Positions 25,765 to 33,571 of a DNA stretch of 64,000 nt are shown here, piece by piece (the first letter of the stretch is position 1; the number at the start of each line of letters is the position of its first letter). Both the position numbers and the translations under genes were made by a program. The notes below the pieces were generated by a model. The model did no database searches. It had not been told where the DNA came from and saw nothing but the letters and a program-made list of their open reading frames with translations. This stretch comes from Methylobacterium aquaticum (GTDB taxonomy: Bacteria > Pseudomonadota > Alphaproteobacteria > Rhizobiales > Beijerinckiaceae): positions 30,758 through 94,757 of the forward strand of contig NZ_LABX01000056.1 of the NCBI RefSeq assembly GCF_001043915.1, in the 5' to 3' direction.

Positions 25765-26088
25765 ATGGCGACCATCGGCACCTTCACCCAGACCCAGACC
25801 GGCTTCACCGGCGACATCGCCACCCTCACCATCCAGGCTCGCAAGGTCACGATCCAGGCGGAGACGGAGCGCACGGCCGAGAACGCGCCGACCCACCGGA
25901 TCTACCTCGCCAGGGCGGAGATCGGCGCCGGGTGGGCCAAGCGGTCCAACGAGGGGCGGGACTACATCTCGGTCAAGATCGACGACCCGAGCCTGCCGGC
26001 TCCGCTCTACGCCCGGCTCTTTGCCGAGGAGGACGGCAAGACCCACTCGCTGATCTGGACCCGCTCCACCGGCCGCCGCCAGGACTGA
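25765..26088 (+). CDS. DUF736 family protein
   Basis: A 107-residue protein starting MATIGTFTQTQTGFTGDIATL at ATG 25765. The pattern IGTFTxxxxGFxGxIxTLxI, ENAPTHRIYLARAEIGAGW and YISVKIDDPSLPAPLYARLF is the DUF736 family, a small OB-like protein found beside conjugation and partition genes of rhizobial plasmids. Function is unproven. An upstream in-frame ATG at 25678 lies in the leader and is not supported. Confidence 0.85.
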   Translation: MATIGTFTQTQTGFTGDIATLTIQARKVTIQAETERTAENAPTHRIYLARAEIGAGWAKRSNEGRDYISVKIDDPSLPAPLYARLFAEEDGKTHSLIWTRSTGRRQD

Positions 26089-26153
26089 CCCCGGCTCTCA
26101 CGGGCCCCGCCCCTCGCGGCGGGGCCGGACCTGCGACAGAAGGAGCAAGTACG

Positions 26154-26390
26154 ATGGCTTACGCGTTTGATACACTCGGCTACTCGAAGACACTGCGTGC
26201 GGCCGGCATCCCCACCGATCACGCCGAGGCGCATGCCGAAGCGGCCCGGGAGTTCATCATGGTCGACCTCGCCACCAAGGAGGATCTGCGTTCCGCCCTC
26301 CAGCTACAGACCTTGCAGATCACCGTGCGCCTGGGTGGCATCGTCGGGGCCTTCATTGCGGCCCTCGGCGCCTTTCTCAAGCTGACCTGA
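26154..26390 (+). CDS. Small coiled-coil membrane protein (CCDC90/DUF1640-like)
   Basis: A 78-residue protein at ATG 26154, with AGGAG upstream. MAYAFDTLGYSKTLRAAGIP.DHAEAHAEAAREFIM, then a helix (LATKEDLRSALQLQTLQITVRLG) and a C-terminal transmembrane stretch (GIVGAFIAALGAFLKLT). The family occurs widely near mobile elements with no known job. A shortened duplicate follows at 26490. Confidence 0.7.
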   Translation: MAYAFDTLGYSKTLRAAGIPTDHAEAHAEAAREFIMVDLATKEDLRSALQLQTLQITVRLGGIVGAFIAALGAFLKLT

Positions 26391-26400
26391 TCTGGACCTT

Positions 26401-26422
26401 GGCTCGCGCCAAGGCGCGAGCC
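26401..26422 (+). terminator. Hairpin after small coiled-coil gene
   Basis: GGCTCGCG-CCAAGG-CGCGAGCC, 8-bp perfect stem, 10 bp after the stop. No T-run. A diverged copy lies at 26665-26686. Confidence 0.5.
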
Positions 26423-26489
26423 TCCTGCCGACCCGGGTCTACGCTGTCGTAGTGGCCGGGGTACACGCCGTGGGCCCCGGGAGTTCATC

Positions 26490-26654
26490 ATGGTCGATCT
26501 CGTGACCAAGGAGGATTTGCGCGCGGCCAAGGACGAACTCCGCTCTGCCATGGAGCTGGAGACGCTCCGCTTGACCATTCGGCTCGGGAGCATGATCGTG
26601 GCGGGGCTCGTGACGACCTTCGGAGCCCTTGCCGCTCTTATCAAGCTGACCTGA
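26490..26654 (+). CDS. Tandem duplicate of small coiled-coil gene, short
   Basis: A 54-residue protein: MVDLVTKEDLRAAKDELRSAMELETLRLTIRLGSMIVAGLVTTFGALAALIKLT. It matches the C-terminal two thirds of the preceding protein. The DNA just before the ATG (CCCGGGAGTTCATC) repeats internal sequence of that gene, so duplication turned an internal Met into a start. The membrane helix and KLT end are kept. Whether it is expressed is unknown. Confidence 0.5.
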   Translation: MVDLVTKEDLRAAKDELRSAMELETLRLTIRLGSMIVAGLVTTFGALAALIKLT

Positions 26655-26664
26655 TGAGCACTTC

Positions 26665-26686
26665 GGCTCGCGTCCCGGCGCGAGCC
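26665..26686 (+). terminator. Hairpin after duplicate gene
   Basis: GGCTCGCG-TCCCGG-CGCGAGCC, the same stem as at 26401-26422 with a changed loop, showing that the duplication included the hairpin. It may terminate transcription from both sides, as the next gene is convergent. Confidence 0.5.
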
Positions 26687-26703
26687 TTCTGCCAGCCCGG
26701 GCC

Positions 26704-27003
26704 TCAGCTATCCAAGTGGCCGGGGTACACGCCGTAGCTCCCCACCTCGCAGGCCAGCGCCATGGCGAGTTCGGACCGGGTCACCAGGCCCTTCGGTACG
26801 TAGCCGAGTTCGTTCAAGAGCAGGTTCAGGATTGCGAACGTCTGCAGATGAGCTGCCTCGGCATCGAGGCGCTCCCGCTCGCCGTCCGAGCCGTCGTCGG
26901 CTTCGTCCAGCGCCTCGACCCGCATGAGCGCCGCAAGGTAGTGCCGGTGCGCCTCGATCGTCCGGTGCTCCAAGGTCGCGTCAGATGCGGTCGAGCAAGG
27001 CAC
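26704..27003 (-). CDS. Hypothetical helical protein
   Basis: A 99-residue frame with GTG 27003 as start and GGAG 7 nt upstream. It is mostly helical and acidic in the middle (ALDEADDGSDGERERLDAEAAHLQTFAILNLLLNELGYVPKG). No membrane segment and no family recognised. The 3' end overlaps sequence repeated at about 26440-26475 (GTGGCCGGGGTACACGCC), so the tandem duplication also copied the end of this gene. Confidence 0.5.
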   Translation of the reverse strand: MPCSTASDATLEHRTIEAHRHYLAALMRVEALDEADDGSDGERERLDAEAAHLQTFAILNLLLNELGYVPKGLVTRSELAMALACEVGSYGVYPGHLDS

Positions 27004-27217
27004 ACGACGTCTCCTTGGTTCGAGCCTGCCGCAGGGTATCCCGCGCGGTCTGCTTGCAATCATAAGATAGGCATTTGGCGTGATCCACCAACCAGGACGA
27101 TAGTCGGTGAGGAAGGGGCTGCCTGATCCGCTCATTCCCGCCGGCCGCCTCGAGGATGGGTCAGGGGACCGCGCCGGAGTGAGAGAAGGCCTCGCGAGGC
27201 CATGACGGGAGATCAGG

Positions 27218-27240
27218 CCGGAGAGAGGCTCCGGCGCCCG
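27218..27240 (+). promoter_or_regulatory. Leader hairpin of the ardC gene
   Basis: The same 23-nt block as at 21236-21258, 16 nt before ATG 27257. Its GGAGAGAGG could act as an internal Shine-Dalgarno masked in the stem. Confidence 0.7.
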
Positions 27241-27256
27241 TCGCGAGACCTCCCCG

Positions 27257-28279
27257 ATGGCCCGCCGACCCTCTTCTTCCCGGAAGCCCGCTGCCCGCCG
27301 CTCCGAGGCCGCTCCAGGCCCGCGCATCGACCTCTACCAGCGCATCACCGACACGATCATCGCCCAGCTCGAACAGGGCCGGGTGCCGTGGGTGCAGCCG
27401 TGGGGCGACCTGCCGGGAGCCGCCGCGGTCGGGATGCCGCGCAATGCCCAGACCGCCCGAGCGTATTCCGGCATCAACGTCATGCTGTTGTGGTCGAGCG
27501 GCATGGCGGCGGGCTACCCGACCCAGCGCTGGCTCACCTTCCGCCAGGCGCTCGCCCTCGGGGGCTGCGTGCGCCGCGGCGAGAAGGGCACGCCCGTCGT
27601 CTACGCCAATCGCTTCACCCCCGAGCAGGAGCGGGACCGGGCCTCGCGGGCGGGCGAGGAGGCGCGCGCGATCGCCTTCCTCAAGCAGTACACCGTGTTC
27701 AACTGTGCGCAGTGCGACGGCCTGCCGGAGGACCTCTACGTGCCGCCCCCGCCGCCGCGCGAGGACCTGATCGAGCCGCGCTTCCGCGCGCTGATGGAGG
27801 GCACCGGCCTCACCATCCACCTTGGCGGGCAGCGGGCGTTCTACCGCCCGGCCGACGACGTGATCGTGCTGCCGCCGCCGCAATCGTTCTTCGAGCCGGT
27901 GAATTTTCACAGGACCGCGGCGCATGAGATGAGCCACGCCACGGGAGCCGCCCATCGGCTCGCGCGCGATTTCACCGGCCGCTTCGGCAGCGAGGGGTAC
28001 GCACGGGAGGAGCTCGTGGCCGAGATCTCGGCGGCCTTCGTCTGCGCCAGCCTCGGGATCGTGCCGACGGTGCGCCACGCCGACTATATCGCGAACTGGC
28101 TCGAGGTGCTGCGCTCGGATCCGCGCGCGATCGTGCAGGCCGCAGGGTTGGCCAGCCGCTCGGCCGACTGGCTGCTCGGCCACTTGCCGGCCGACCTCGC
28201 CCCGGACGGCGCCGGCGGGCAGGGCGAGGAGGATGGTGCGGAGGACGCGGCGGCGACGATCGAGCGGGAGGCGGCGTGA
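27257..28279 (+). CDS. ArdC-like antirestriction protein
   Basis: A 340-residue protein. The N-terminal ssDNA-binding domain (DUF1738) is clear: IDLYQRITDTIIAQLEQGRVPWVQPWG, ARAYSGINVMLLW and RWLTFRQALALGG.VRRGEKGTPVVY. The C-terminal zincin-like domain has HRTAAHEMSHATG (zinc HExxH about residues 223-227) and EELVAEISAAF. ArdC proteins protect incoming single-stranded plasmid DNA from restriction. It is coupled to the next gene by ATGA. Confidence 0.9.
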   Translation: MARRPSSSRKPAARRSEAAPGPRIDLYQRITDTIIAQLEQGRVPWVQPWGDLPGAAAVGMPRNAQTARAYSGINVMLLWSSGMAAGYPTQRWLTFRQALALGGCVRRGEKGTPVVYANRFTPEQERDRASRAGEEARAIAFLKQYTVFNCAQCDGLPEDLYVPPPPPREDLIEPRFRALMEGTGLTIHLGGQRAFYRPADDVIVLPPPQSFFEPVNFHRTAAHEMSHATGAAHRLARDFTGRFGSEGYAREELVAEISAAFVCASLGIVPTVRHADYIANWLEVLRSDPRAIVQAAGLASRSADWLLGHLPADLAPDGAGGQGEEDGAEDAAATIEREAA

Positions 28280-29046
28280 TGCGCTTCAAGCGCTGGCCGC
28301 GGCCGACGGCGTTCGAGGACACGTCGCGCAAGCGCGCGGCGTACCAGCGCAAGCAGGTCCGCGAGCAGGCGGCCCTGCCCCTCTTCGCCGCGGTGATCGC
28401 CGAGCGCCAGCTCGACGTCGACGAGGAGATGGTCCGGCGCACCGGGCAATGGGAGCGTCAGCAGCAGGAGAGCCGGCGGCAGCGGGCGGAAGGCTGGCGC
28501 AGGGTTCGCAACCGCCTGTCCGCCCTGGAGGTCGACCAGCGCCGCGCGATCCGGGCTCTGTGGCGGATCTGTCCGTATCCGGCCGATCCGAGCTATCTCG
28601 GCACCCTGCTGCACGAGATCGCGACCGGCCGGATCGATCCGGCGCGGCCGCCGTGGGGCGGCGGCCACACGCTCACCCCCCGGACGACGCCGAACCCGGC
28701 GAGCTTTTCCGAGGCCTTCCGGCAGATCGGCCAGCGCACGGTGGGCGGCGGGCCGAAGACGACGGGGGCCGACGAGCGCCTGTTCTGCGGCAATCTCGGG
28801 TCCGGGATCCTGTTCCTGACCTCGCGCGTGCGGCTGATCGATCCGAGCGAGAGCTTCTACACCTCGTCGAACCACCGGCTGCGCGACAGCCACGTCGGCC
28901 GCAGCGGGCATTGGGTCGACATCATCGTGCGCGGCACCTGCTCGGATGACGACCTCGCGATAATCCGCCGCCTCGCCCAAGCGGACGATACGCGGTCCGT
29001 CATCGTCCGGCGGCTGGCGCAAGAGGAGCGAGAGGCAGAGGGATAA
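28279..29046 (+). CDS. Conserved plasmid hypothetical protein
   Basis: A 255-residue protein; ATG 28279 overlaps the ardC stop. It starts MRFKRWPRPTAFEDTSRKRAAYQRKQVREQAALPLFA, a basic helical segment, then a long charged helix and a globular C-terminal half with LFCGNLGSGILFLTSRVRLIDPSESFYTSSNHRL. No motif of known enzymes. Association with ArdC suggests a role in establishment; that is inference from position. Confidence 0.65.
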   Translation: MRFKRWPRPTAFEDTSRKRAAYQRKQVREQAALPLFAAVIAERQLDVDEEMVRRTGQWERQQQESRRQRAEGWRRVRNRLSALEVDQRRAIRALWRICPYPADPSYLGTLLHEIATGRIDPARPPWGGGHTLTPRTTPNPASFSEAFRQIGQRTVGGGPKTTGADERLFCGNLGSGILFLTSRVRLIDPSESFYTSSNHRLRDSHVGRSGHWVDIIVRGTCSDDDLAIIRRLAQADDTRSVIVRRLAQEEREAEG

Positions 29047-29107
29047 AGTCGGGCTTTCTCGAAGTCGAGAGAGGCCCTGACCCTGAACCCTTCGGAGCCT
29101 GGCGCAG

Positions 29108-29407
29108 ATGGCCGATCCTTCGTCCTACACGATGTCCCTCGACCTCGATGTCCTGGATCCCGCGAGGGTGCTCGAGGCCGCCGCGCGCGAGCTTGTGCGT
29201 CGCCACCACGCCCCAACCCTCGACGAGGCGCGGGCTCATCTCGCCGGCGACGTGGCCAAGGCCCTCACCGTCCTGGTCGACCTGCACGACCTCACGGCCG
29301 GTAGCGCCATGGTGGTGCGCATCCAGGCTGCCGATACCGCGGCAGCACCGGCTCGCCTTCCCGGGCCGGCCGCTCGCGCCCTGCCGGCTCCGGACGCAGC
29401 CTCCTGA
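29108..29407 (+). CDS. Hypothetical protein
   Basis: A 99-residue protein from ATG 29108, 61 bp after the previous stop. It opens MADPSSYTMSLDLDVLDPARVLEAAARELVRRH and has a helix-rich core with an Ala/Pro tail. It may be the third gene of the ardC operon. No family recognised. Confidence 0.55.
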   Translation: MADPSSYTMSLDLDVLDPARVLEAAARELVRRHHAPTLDEARAHLAGDVAKALTVLVDLHDLTAGSAMVVRIQAADTAAAPARLPGPAARALPAPDAAS

Positions 29408-29821
29408 GCGGGCGAGCCATCGACGCGACCCGGGTTGCCGGATACGACACACGGTATTGCAGGCGGATGCAGAGGGGCCGAGCCAACCGGCCCTGCCGGG
29501 GAGGATAGGCCGCCCCGGCCTCGGCGAAGGCCTCGCCTGCGATGGGAGTAATGCCGATGTGGTTCTTGCCACTGAGCATTACGCTTGATGTGAAAAGGAC
29601 CCGGAGCAGTTGGCAGCTGCGCCTCCGGGTCCAATTCTTCACATTCTAGCGAAACGGGGGGACAGGGAAACCTGTCCTCCCACTCCACGACCGAAGATAG
29701 CGCCTTCCCGATCCTTTCGCCAGTCTCCGCCCGCCTCACAGTCAGAGGAGGGCCTTTCCTCCGTGCAGGCTTCCCGGGCGGGACGAGCGCTCCCGTCGGG
29801 CCTGCAGCTCAGGAGCGAGAC
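29408..29821. other. 414-bp gap holding a leader repeat
   Basis: No frame with a sensible start is supported. The last part carries AGTCAGAGGAGGGCCTTTCC and following sequence (29741-29790), similar to 30333-30377 before the ParB-domain gene: GGAGG/CCTCC can pair in both. It is likely the promoter and leader region of 29822. Confidence 0.4.
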
Positions 29822-30307
29822 ATGGGCGAGTACGTGATGACCACCGTGACCATCGGCGGCCCCCTGGAGGGCGCGCAGGCCGTCGCCGGCCTGATCGCCG
29901 CGACGGGCCGCTACTTCGCCGAGGCCGAGCGCCTGGTGCACGAGGCCCTGGCCGAGGGGACGAGCGTGACCTTCGAGGATCTCCAGGATTTCGGCCTCAC
30001 CTCGGACCTCGACGCCTACTGCCAGAAGCACGGGCTGTCGTACCTCCGCACTTGGTGTGCACGCTCCGGCGTGTTCGACGCCGGCCTGCGCCACTGGCGC
30101 CCGGGGCTGGCGAGCCCAGCCGCCGAGCTGGCCGACGACGGCGGCGAGCCGGTGATGACCCTGGCAGCGCTCCGCAACGCGCACGAGGCCGGCGAGGGCC
30201 TGCCCGAGATCCTGGCGCGGCTCGATCAGGCGGTGTCCACCGCCGTCCCGCCGCTGACCCTGGCCCCGCGCGAGGCCGTGGGCGCCCGCGTGCAGGTCGC
30301 CGCCTGA
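29822..30307 (+). CDS. Hypothetical protein
   Basis: A 161-residue protein at ATG 29822 with AGGAG upstream. Residues 1-60 are a helix-rich unit (LEGAQAVAGLIAATGRYFAEAERLVHEALAEG), followed by FEDLQDFGLTSDLDAYCQKHGLSYLRTW and an Ala-rich end. No membrane helix, signal or catalytic motif. It precedes the ParB-domain gene on the same strand and may share its promoter. Confidence 0.55.
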   Translation: MGEYVMTTVTIGGPLEGAQAVAGLIAATGRYFAEAERLVHEALAEGTSVTFEDLQDFGLTSDLDAYCQKHGLSYLRTWCARSGVFDAGLRHWRPGLASPAAELADDGGEPVMTLAALRNAHEAGEGLPEILARLDQAVSTAVPPLTLAPREAVGARVQVAA

Positions 30308-30420
30308 TCTGGCGACCAACGGTTCCGCGGCCCCCTTCTGGAGTCAGAGGGGGGCTTCGCCTGCGTGAGGGTTTCGAGGTCGACAGAGAGCCGACCACCC
30401 GACGCGAAGGATGATGAGCC

Positions 30421-32640
30421 ATGTCCAGGACCAAGGCCGCCGCCAAGATCGCCGCCACCGCCAAGATCGTCCTGACCGAGGCGGTCGGGATCCCGTTCGA
30501 GAAGCTCAGCTTGTCCCAGGCCAACGTGCGCCGGATCGCCGACGGCATGAGCATCGAGGATCTCGCCGCCGACATCGCCCATCGCGGCCTGCTCCAGTCC
30601 TTGAGCGTGCGCCCGCTCCTCGACGAGGCGGGCCAGGAGACCGGCCGCTTCGAGGTGCCGGCCGGCGGGCGCCGCTTTCGCGCGCTCGAGCATCTGGTGG
30701 CGACCGGGCGCATGGCCAGGACCGTCAAGGTGCCCTGCATCGTGCGCGCGGCCGGCAGCGCGATCAGCGCGACCGAGGACTCGATCGCCGAGAACGCGAT
30801 GCGCGAGGCCCTGCATCCGCTCGACCAGTACCGGGCGTTCAAGGCGCTCGCCGACACCGGCATGTCGACCGCCGACATCGCCGCCCGCTTCTTCGTGACC
30901 GAGCGGATCGTCACCCAGCGCCTGCGGCTCGCCGGCGTCAGCCCGGCGCTGCTCGAGGCCTACGGCGCCGGTCAGATGACGCTCGAATGCCTGATGGCGT
31001 TCTCGGTCAGCGAGGACCATGCCCGCCAGGTTCAGGTCTGGGAGGCGCTGAAGAAGCGGGGCGCCCTGAGCAACTGGGGCATCCGCCAGGCGCTGACCGA
31101 GCGCACGGTGAGCATGGGCGAGGCCCGCGCCATCTTCGTCGGCGAGGAGGCCTACGAGGCCGCCGGCGGCACGATCCTGCGCGACCTGTTCACGGACCGC
31201 GGCGACGGCTGGTTCGAGGATGCGGCGCTGCTCGACCGGCTGGCCGAGGCGAAGCTCGCCGAGTTCAGCACCACGGTCGCGGCGGAGGGCTGGAAGTGGA
31301 TCGAGGTGTCGCTGGCGCTGATGAGCAGCCGCTTATACGGCCTGCGCGTCCTGCCGACCCGCTCCGAGCTGAGCGAGGCCGAGCATGAGGCCTTCGAGGC
31401 GGCCCTGGCCGAGCGCGAGGGACTCGACAACGAGTACGGCTACAGCGACGAGGAATGGCCCACCGACGCCGCGCATCGGATGTCCGAGCTGGAGAGGGAC
31501 ATCGCGGCGTTCGAGGCCCGCGCCCACATCTACGACCCGGCCGACATCGCGATCGCCGGTGCGTTCGTCACCCTCGACTACGACGGCACGCCGAAGGTGC
31601 GCCGCGGCTACGTCCGGCCCGAGGACGAGCCCCGGGCTGAGACGGAGACCCCTGCGGGGGCGGACCACGGCGCGTCCGCGGCCGGAGCGGCGCCGGCGCC
31701 GATCGGCGAGCCGGTCGCGTCCCCCTCGGGCAGTGTCGCTGCCCCGGCTCCGGCGGTGATGCGCACGGTCATCACGATCGGGGGTAGCACGCCCGCGCTC
31801 GCCCCCGCGCCCGAGCCGGAGGAGGTCGAGCGCCCACTCTCCGAGCAGCACCGGACCGAACTGACCACCTACCGCACCATCGCGCTACGCGAGGCGCTGG
31901 CCGACGATCCCCAGGCCGCCTTCATCGCGGTCCTGCACGCCATGGTGATCCGCGTCATCGTCACAGGCTACCGCACCGGGTCCTGCCTGGAGATCTCGAC
32001 CTCCTCGGCCCGCCCCGATCACACCGTCCAGGGCCTCGACGCCTACCGGCCGGCGAGCGCCCTCGACGCGAAGCGCGAGGCGTGGGCGAGGCGCCTGCCG
32101 GCCGACCACCGGGCGATCTGGGACTTCCTGGTGGGACTGGCGCCCGAGGAGCGCACGGACCTGTTCGCGCTCTGCGCCGGCCTCTCCATCAACGCGATGC
32201 ACAGCGCTTACGATCGGCGGCCCGCCGAGGTGATGCCGCATGCCGACCAGCTCGCCCAACTCGTCGGGCTCGACATGACCCGGGACTGGAAGCCGACGGC
32301 GGCGAACTACTTCTCGCGCGTGACGAAGGGCAAGATCCTGGCGGCGGTGCGCGAGGCCAAGGGCGAGGACAAGGCCCAGCTCCTCGACCATCTCAAGAAG
32401 GCCGACATGGCGCGCGAGGCCGAGCGCCTGATGGCCGACAGCGGCTGGCTGCCCGAACTGCTGCGCACGCCCGGCCTGAGTGCCGAGGGGGCGACGGCGA
32501 CCGAGGAGGCCGCGCTGCCGGCGTTCCTCGGCGAAGCTGCGGAGGAGGACGGGTCCGAGCCGCTTCCGCCCTTCCTCGACGGCGAGGACGGCCCAGCCGA
32601 CGGTGAGCCTGACCTGGGCTACGCCATCGACGCCGAATGA
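30421..32640 (+). CDS. ParB/RepB/Spo0J-domain protein, long form
   Basis: A 739-residue protein. Residues about 25-200 are the ParB domain: LSLSQANVRRIADGMSIEDLAADIAHRGLLQSLSVRP, VPAGGRRFRALEHL (box I-like GGRR), ATEDSIAENAMREALHPLDQYRAF and a helix-turn-helix (STADIAARFFVTERIVTQRLRL). The long C-terminal part is unlike chromosomal ParB; such long ParB-like proteins on alphaproteobacterial plasmids often lack a ParA partner, and none is seen here. Roles in partition, CTP-dependent clamping or nuclease activity are all open. Confidence 0.8.
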   Translation: MSRTKAAAKIAATAKIVLTEAVGIPFEKLSLSQANVRRIADGMSIEDLAADIAHRGLLQSLSVRPLLDEAGQETGRFEVPAGGRRFRALEHLVATGRMARTVKVPCIVRAAGSAISATEDSIAENAMREALHPLDQYRAFKALADTGMSTADIAARFFVTERIVTQRLRLAGVSPALLEAYGAGQMTLECLMAFSVSEDHARQVQVWEALKKRGALSNWGIRQALTERTVSMGEARAIFVGEEAYEAAGGTILRDLFTDRGDGWFEDAALLDRLAEAKLAEFSTTVAAEGWKWIEVSLALMSSRLYGLRVLPTRSELSEAEHEAFEAALAEREGLDNEYGYSDEEWPTDAAHRMSELERDIAAFEARAHIYDPADIAIAGAFVTLDYDGTPKVRRGYVRPEDEPRAETETPAGADHGASAAGAAPAPIGEPVASPSGSVAAPAPAVMRTVITIGGSTPALAPAPEPEEVERPLSEQHRTELTTYRTIALREALADDPQAAFIAVLHAMVIRVIVTGYRTGSCLEISTSSARPDHTVQGLDAYRPASALDAKREAWARRLPADHRAIWDFLVGLAPEERTDLFALCAGLSINAMHSAYDRRPAEVMPHADQLAQLVGLDMTRDWKPTAANYFSRVTKGKILAAVREAKGEDKAQLLDHLKKADMAREAERLMADSGWLPELLRTPGLSAEGATATEEAALPAFLGEAAEEDGSEPLPPFLDGEDGPADGEPDLGYAIDAE

Positions 32641-33375
32641 GAAGCCCAGGGTGGGTGCGGGCCGAGCGCTCGGGCCCGTCGCAGACCTGATCGGCACCGG
32701 TCCCGGGCGGCAGCCCGGGGTCGCTGCCTGCGCGATCTCCCCCTTCAGGCTCCACCCGCCTCGGGTGAGATCCATGCTGTAGGCCTTCGGCTTGGACAGG
32801 TCCTCGACGCCTTGCGGCTGCTTCTTGGCCTTCATGACGTACTTCTTGCGCGGCTTGGCCGCGCTGCGATCGTATTGCCAGAGGTTGCGCTGCCGGGCGA
32901 GCTCGGACCGATGCTTGTGGTCGGCCGCCGGCATCATCGGGTAGTCGTCGGGCAGACCCCACTTCTCACGGTAGGCATCCGGCGTCAGGCCGAACAGCCG
33001 CAGGTGCCGGGCCAGCATCCGGTAGTGCTTATTGTCCTCGAAGCAGACGAGGTAGGTTTCCTGGACCGAGTCCTCGATCTCCCTGCGCGTGAGAAGGCGT
33101 GCCGGAGCCTGCGGGCGGGGATGGTCCGACGCGACGTAGGTGAGAGCCGGGGCCTCGGGGACGGCCGTGTCGACCTCGAAGTCGCGCGGAGACTTGACCA
33201 CCTCGAACACCGACTCGATCAGCGGGGCGACACGATCCGGCGGTATCCTGTTGCCGGCAACGTACGCCATCACGATCCGGGCCGTGCATTCGACGATCGT
33301 GTCGTGGTTTGTTCTGTGCGGCCGGTTCAACCGACGAATCCCTCCGCTGTGTCTGACTGTTTCATGCAAGCCCAT
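31885..33375 (-). CDS. MucR/Ros-family regulator with antisense-derived C-terminal extension
   Basis: Residues about 25-190 match MucR: TIVECTARIVMAYVAGNRIPPDRVAPLIESVF, LVCFEDNKHYRMLARHLRLFGLTPDAYREKWGLPDDYPMM, then a basic tail (RKKYVMKAKKQPQG). A MucR normally stops soon after this point. Here no stop appears until 31885, so the frame runs for about 250 codons antisense to the ParB-domain gene. Either the native stop was lost or a frameshift hides it. ATG 33375 is the first start; TTG at about 33333 is another choice. Confidence 0.65.
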   Translation of the reverse strand: MGLHETVRHSGGIRRLNRPHRTNHDTIVECTARIVMAYVAGNRIPPDRVAPLIESVFEVVKSPRDFEVDTAVPEAPALTYVASDHPRPQAPARLLTRREIEDSVQETYLVCFEDNKHYRMLARHLRLFGLTPDAYREKWGLPDDYPMMPAADHKHRSELARQRNLWQYDRSAAKPRKKYVMKAKKQPQGVEDLSKPKAYSMDLTRGGWSLKGEIAQAATPGCRPGPVPIRSATGPSARPAPTLGFSFGVDGVAQVRLTVGWAVLAVEEGRKRLGPVLLRSFAEERRQRGLLGRRRPLGTQAGRAQQFGQPAAVGHQALGLARHVGLLEMVEELGLVLALGLAHRRQDLALRHAREVVRRRRLPVPGHVEPDELGELVGMRHHLGGPPIVSAVHRVDGEAGAEREQVRALLGRQSHQEVPDRPVVGRQAPRPRLALRVEGARRPVGVEALDGVIGAGRGGRDLQAGPGAVACDDDADHHGVQDRDEGGLGIVGQRLA

Positions 33376-33571
33376 GACTTGGCAATGGTCAATGGTCTTA
33401 ATGGTTCGTAAGGGAATTCCCGGTGTGGAAGGACCGGCAGTGTGTCCTCAATACTTCGGGACGGTATAAAAATTCCGTAATCTGAGAGGAAAAGGAGCCC
33501 TCCGGGGGATTAAGCCGGTGCGAGGGGAAGAGAGACCCGCGGCCCGGCCTGATCGACCAGGAGCCGCGACC

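Noticed and set aside
29236..29739. - strand frame in the gap before 29822
   Set aside because: It overlaps the 29108 gene antisense and contains no motif; leader repeats explain part of the region better.
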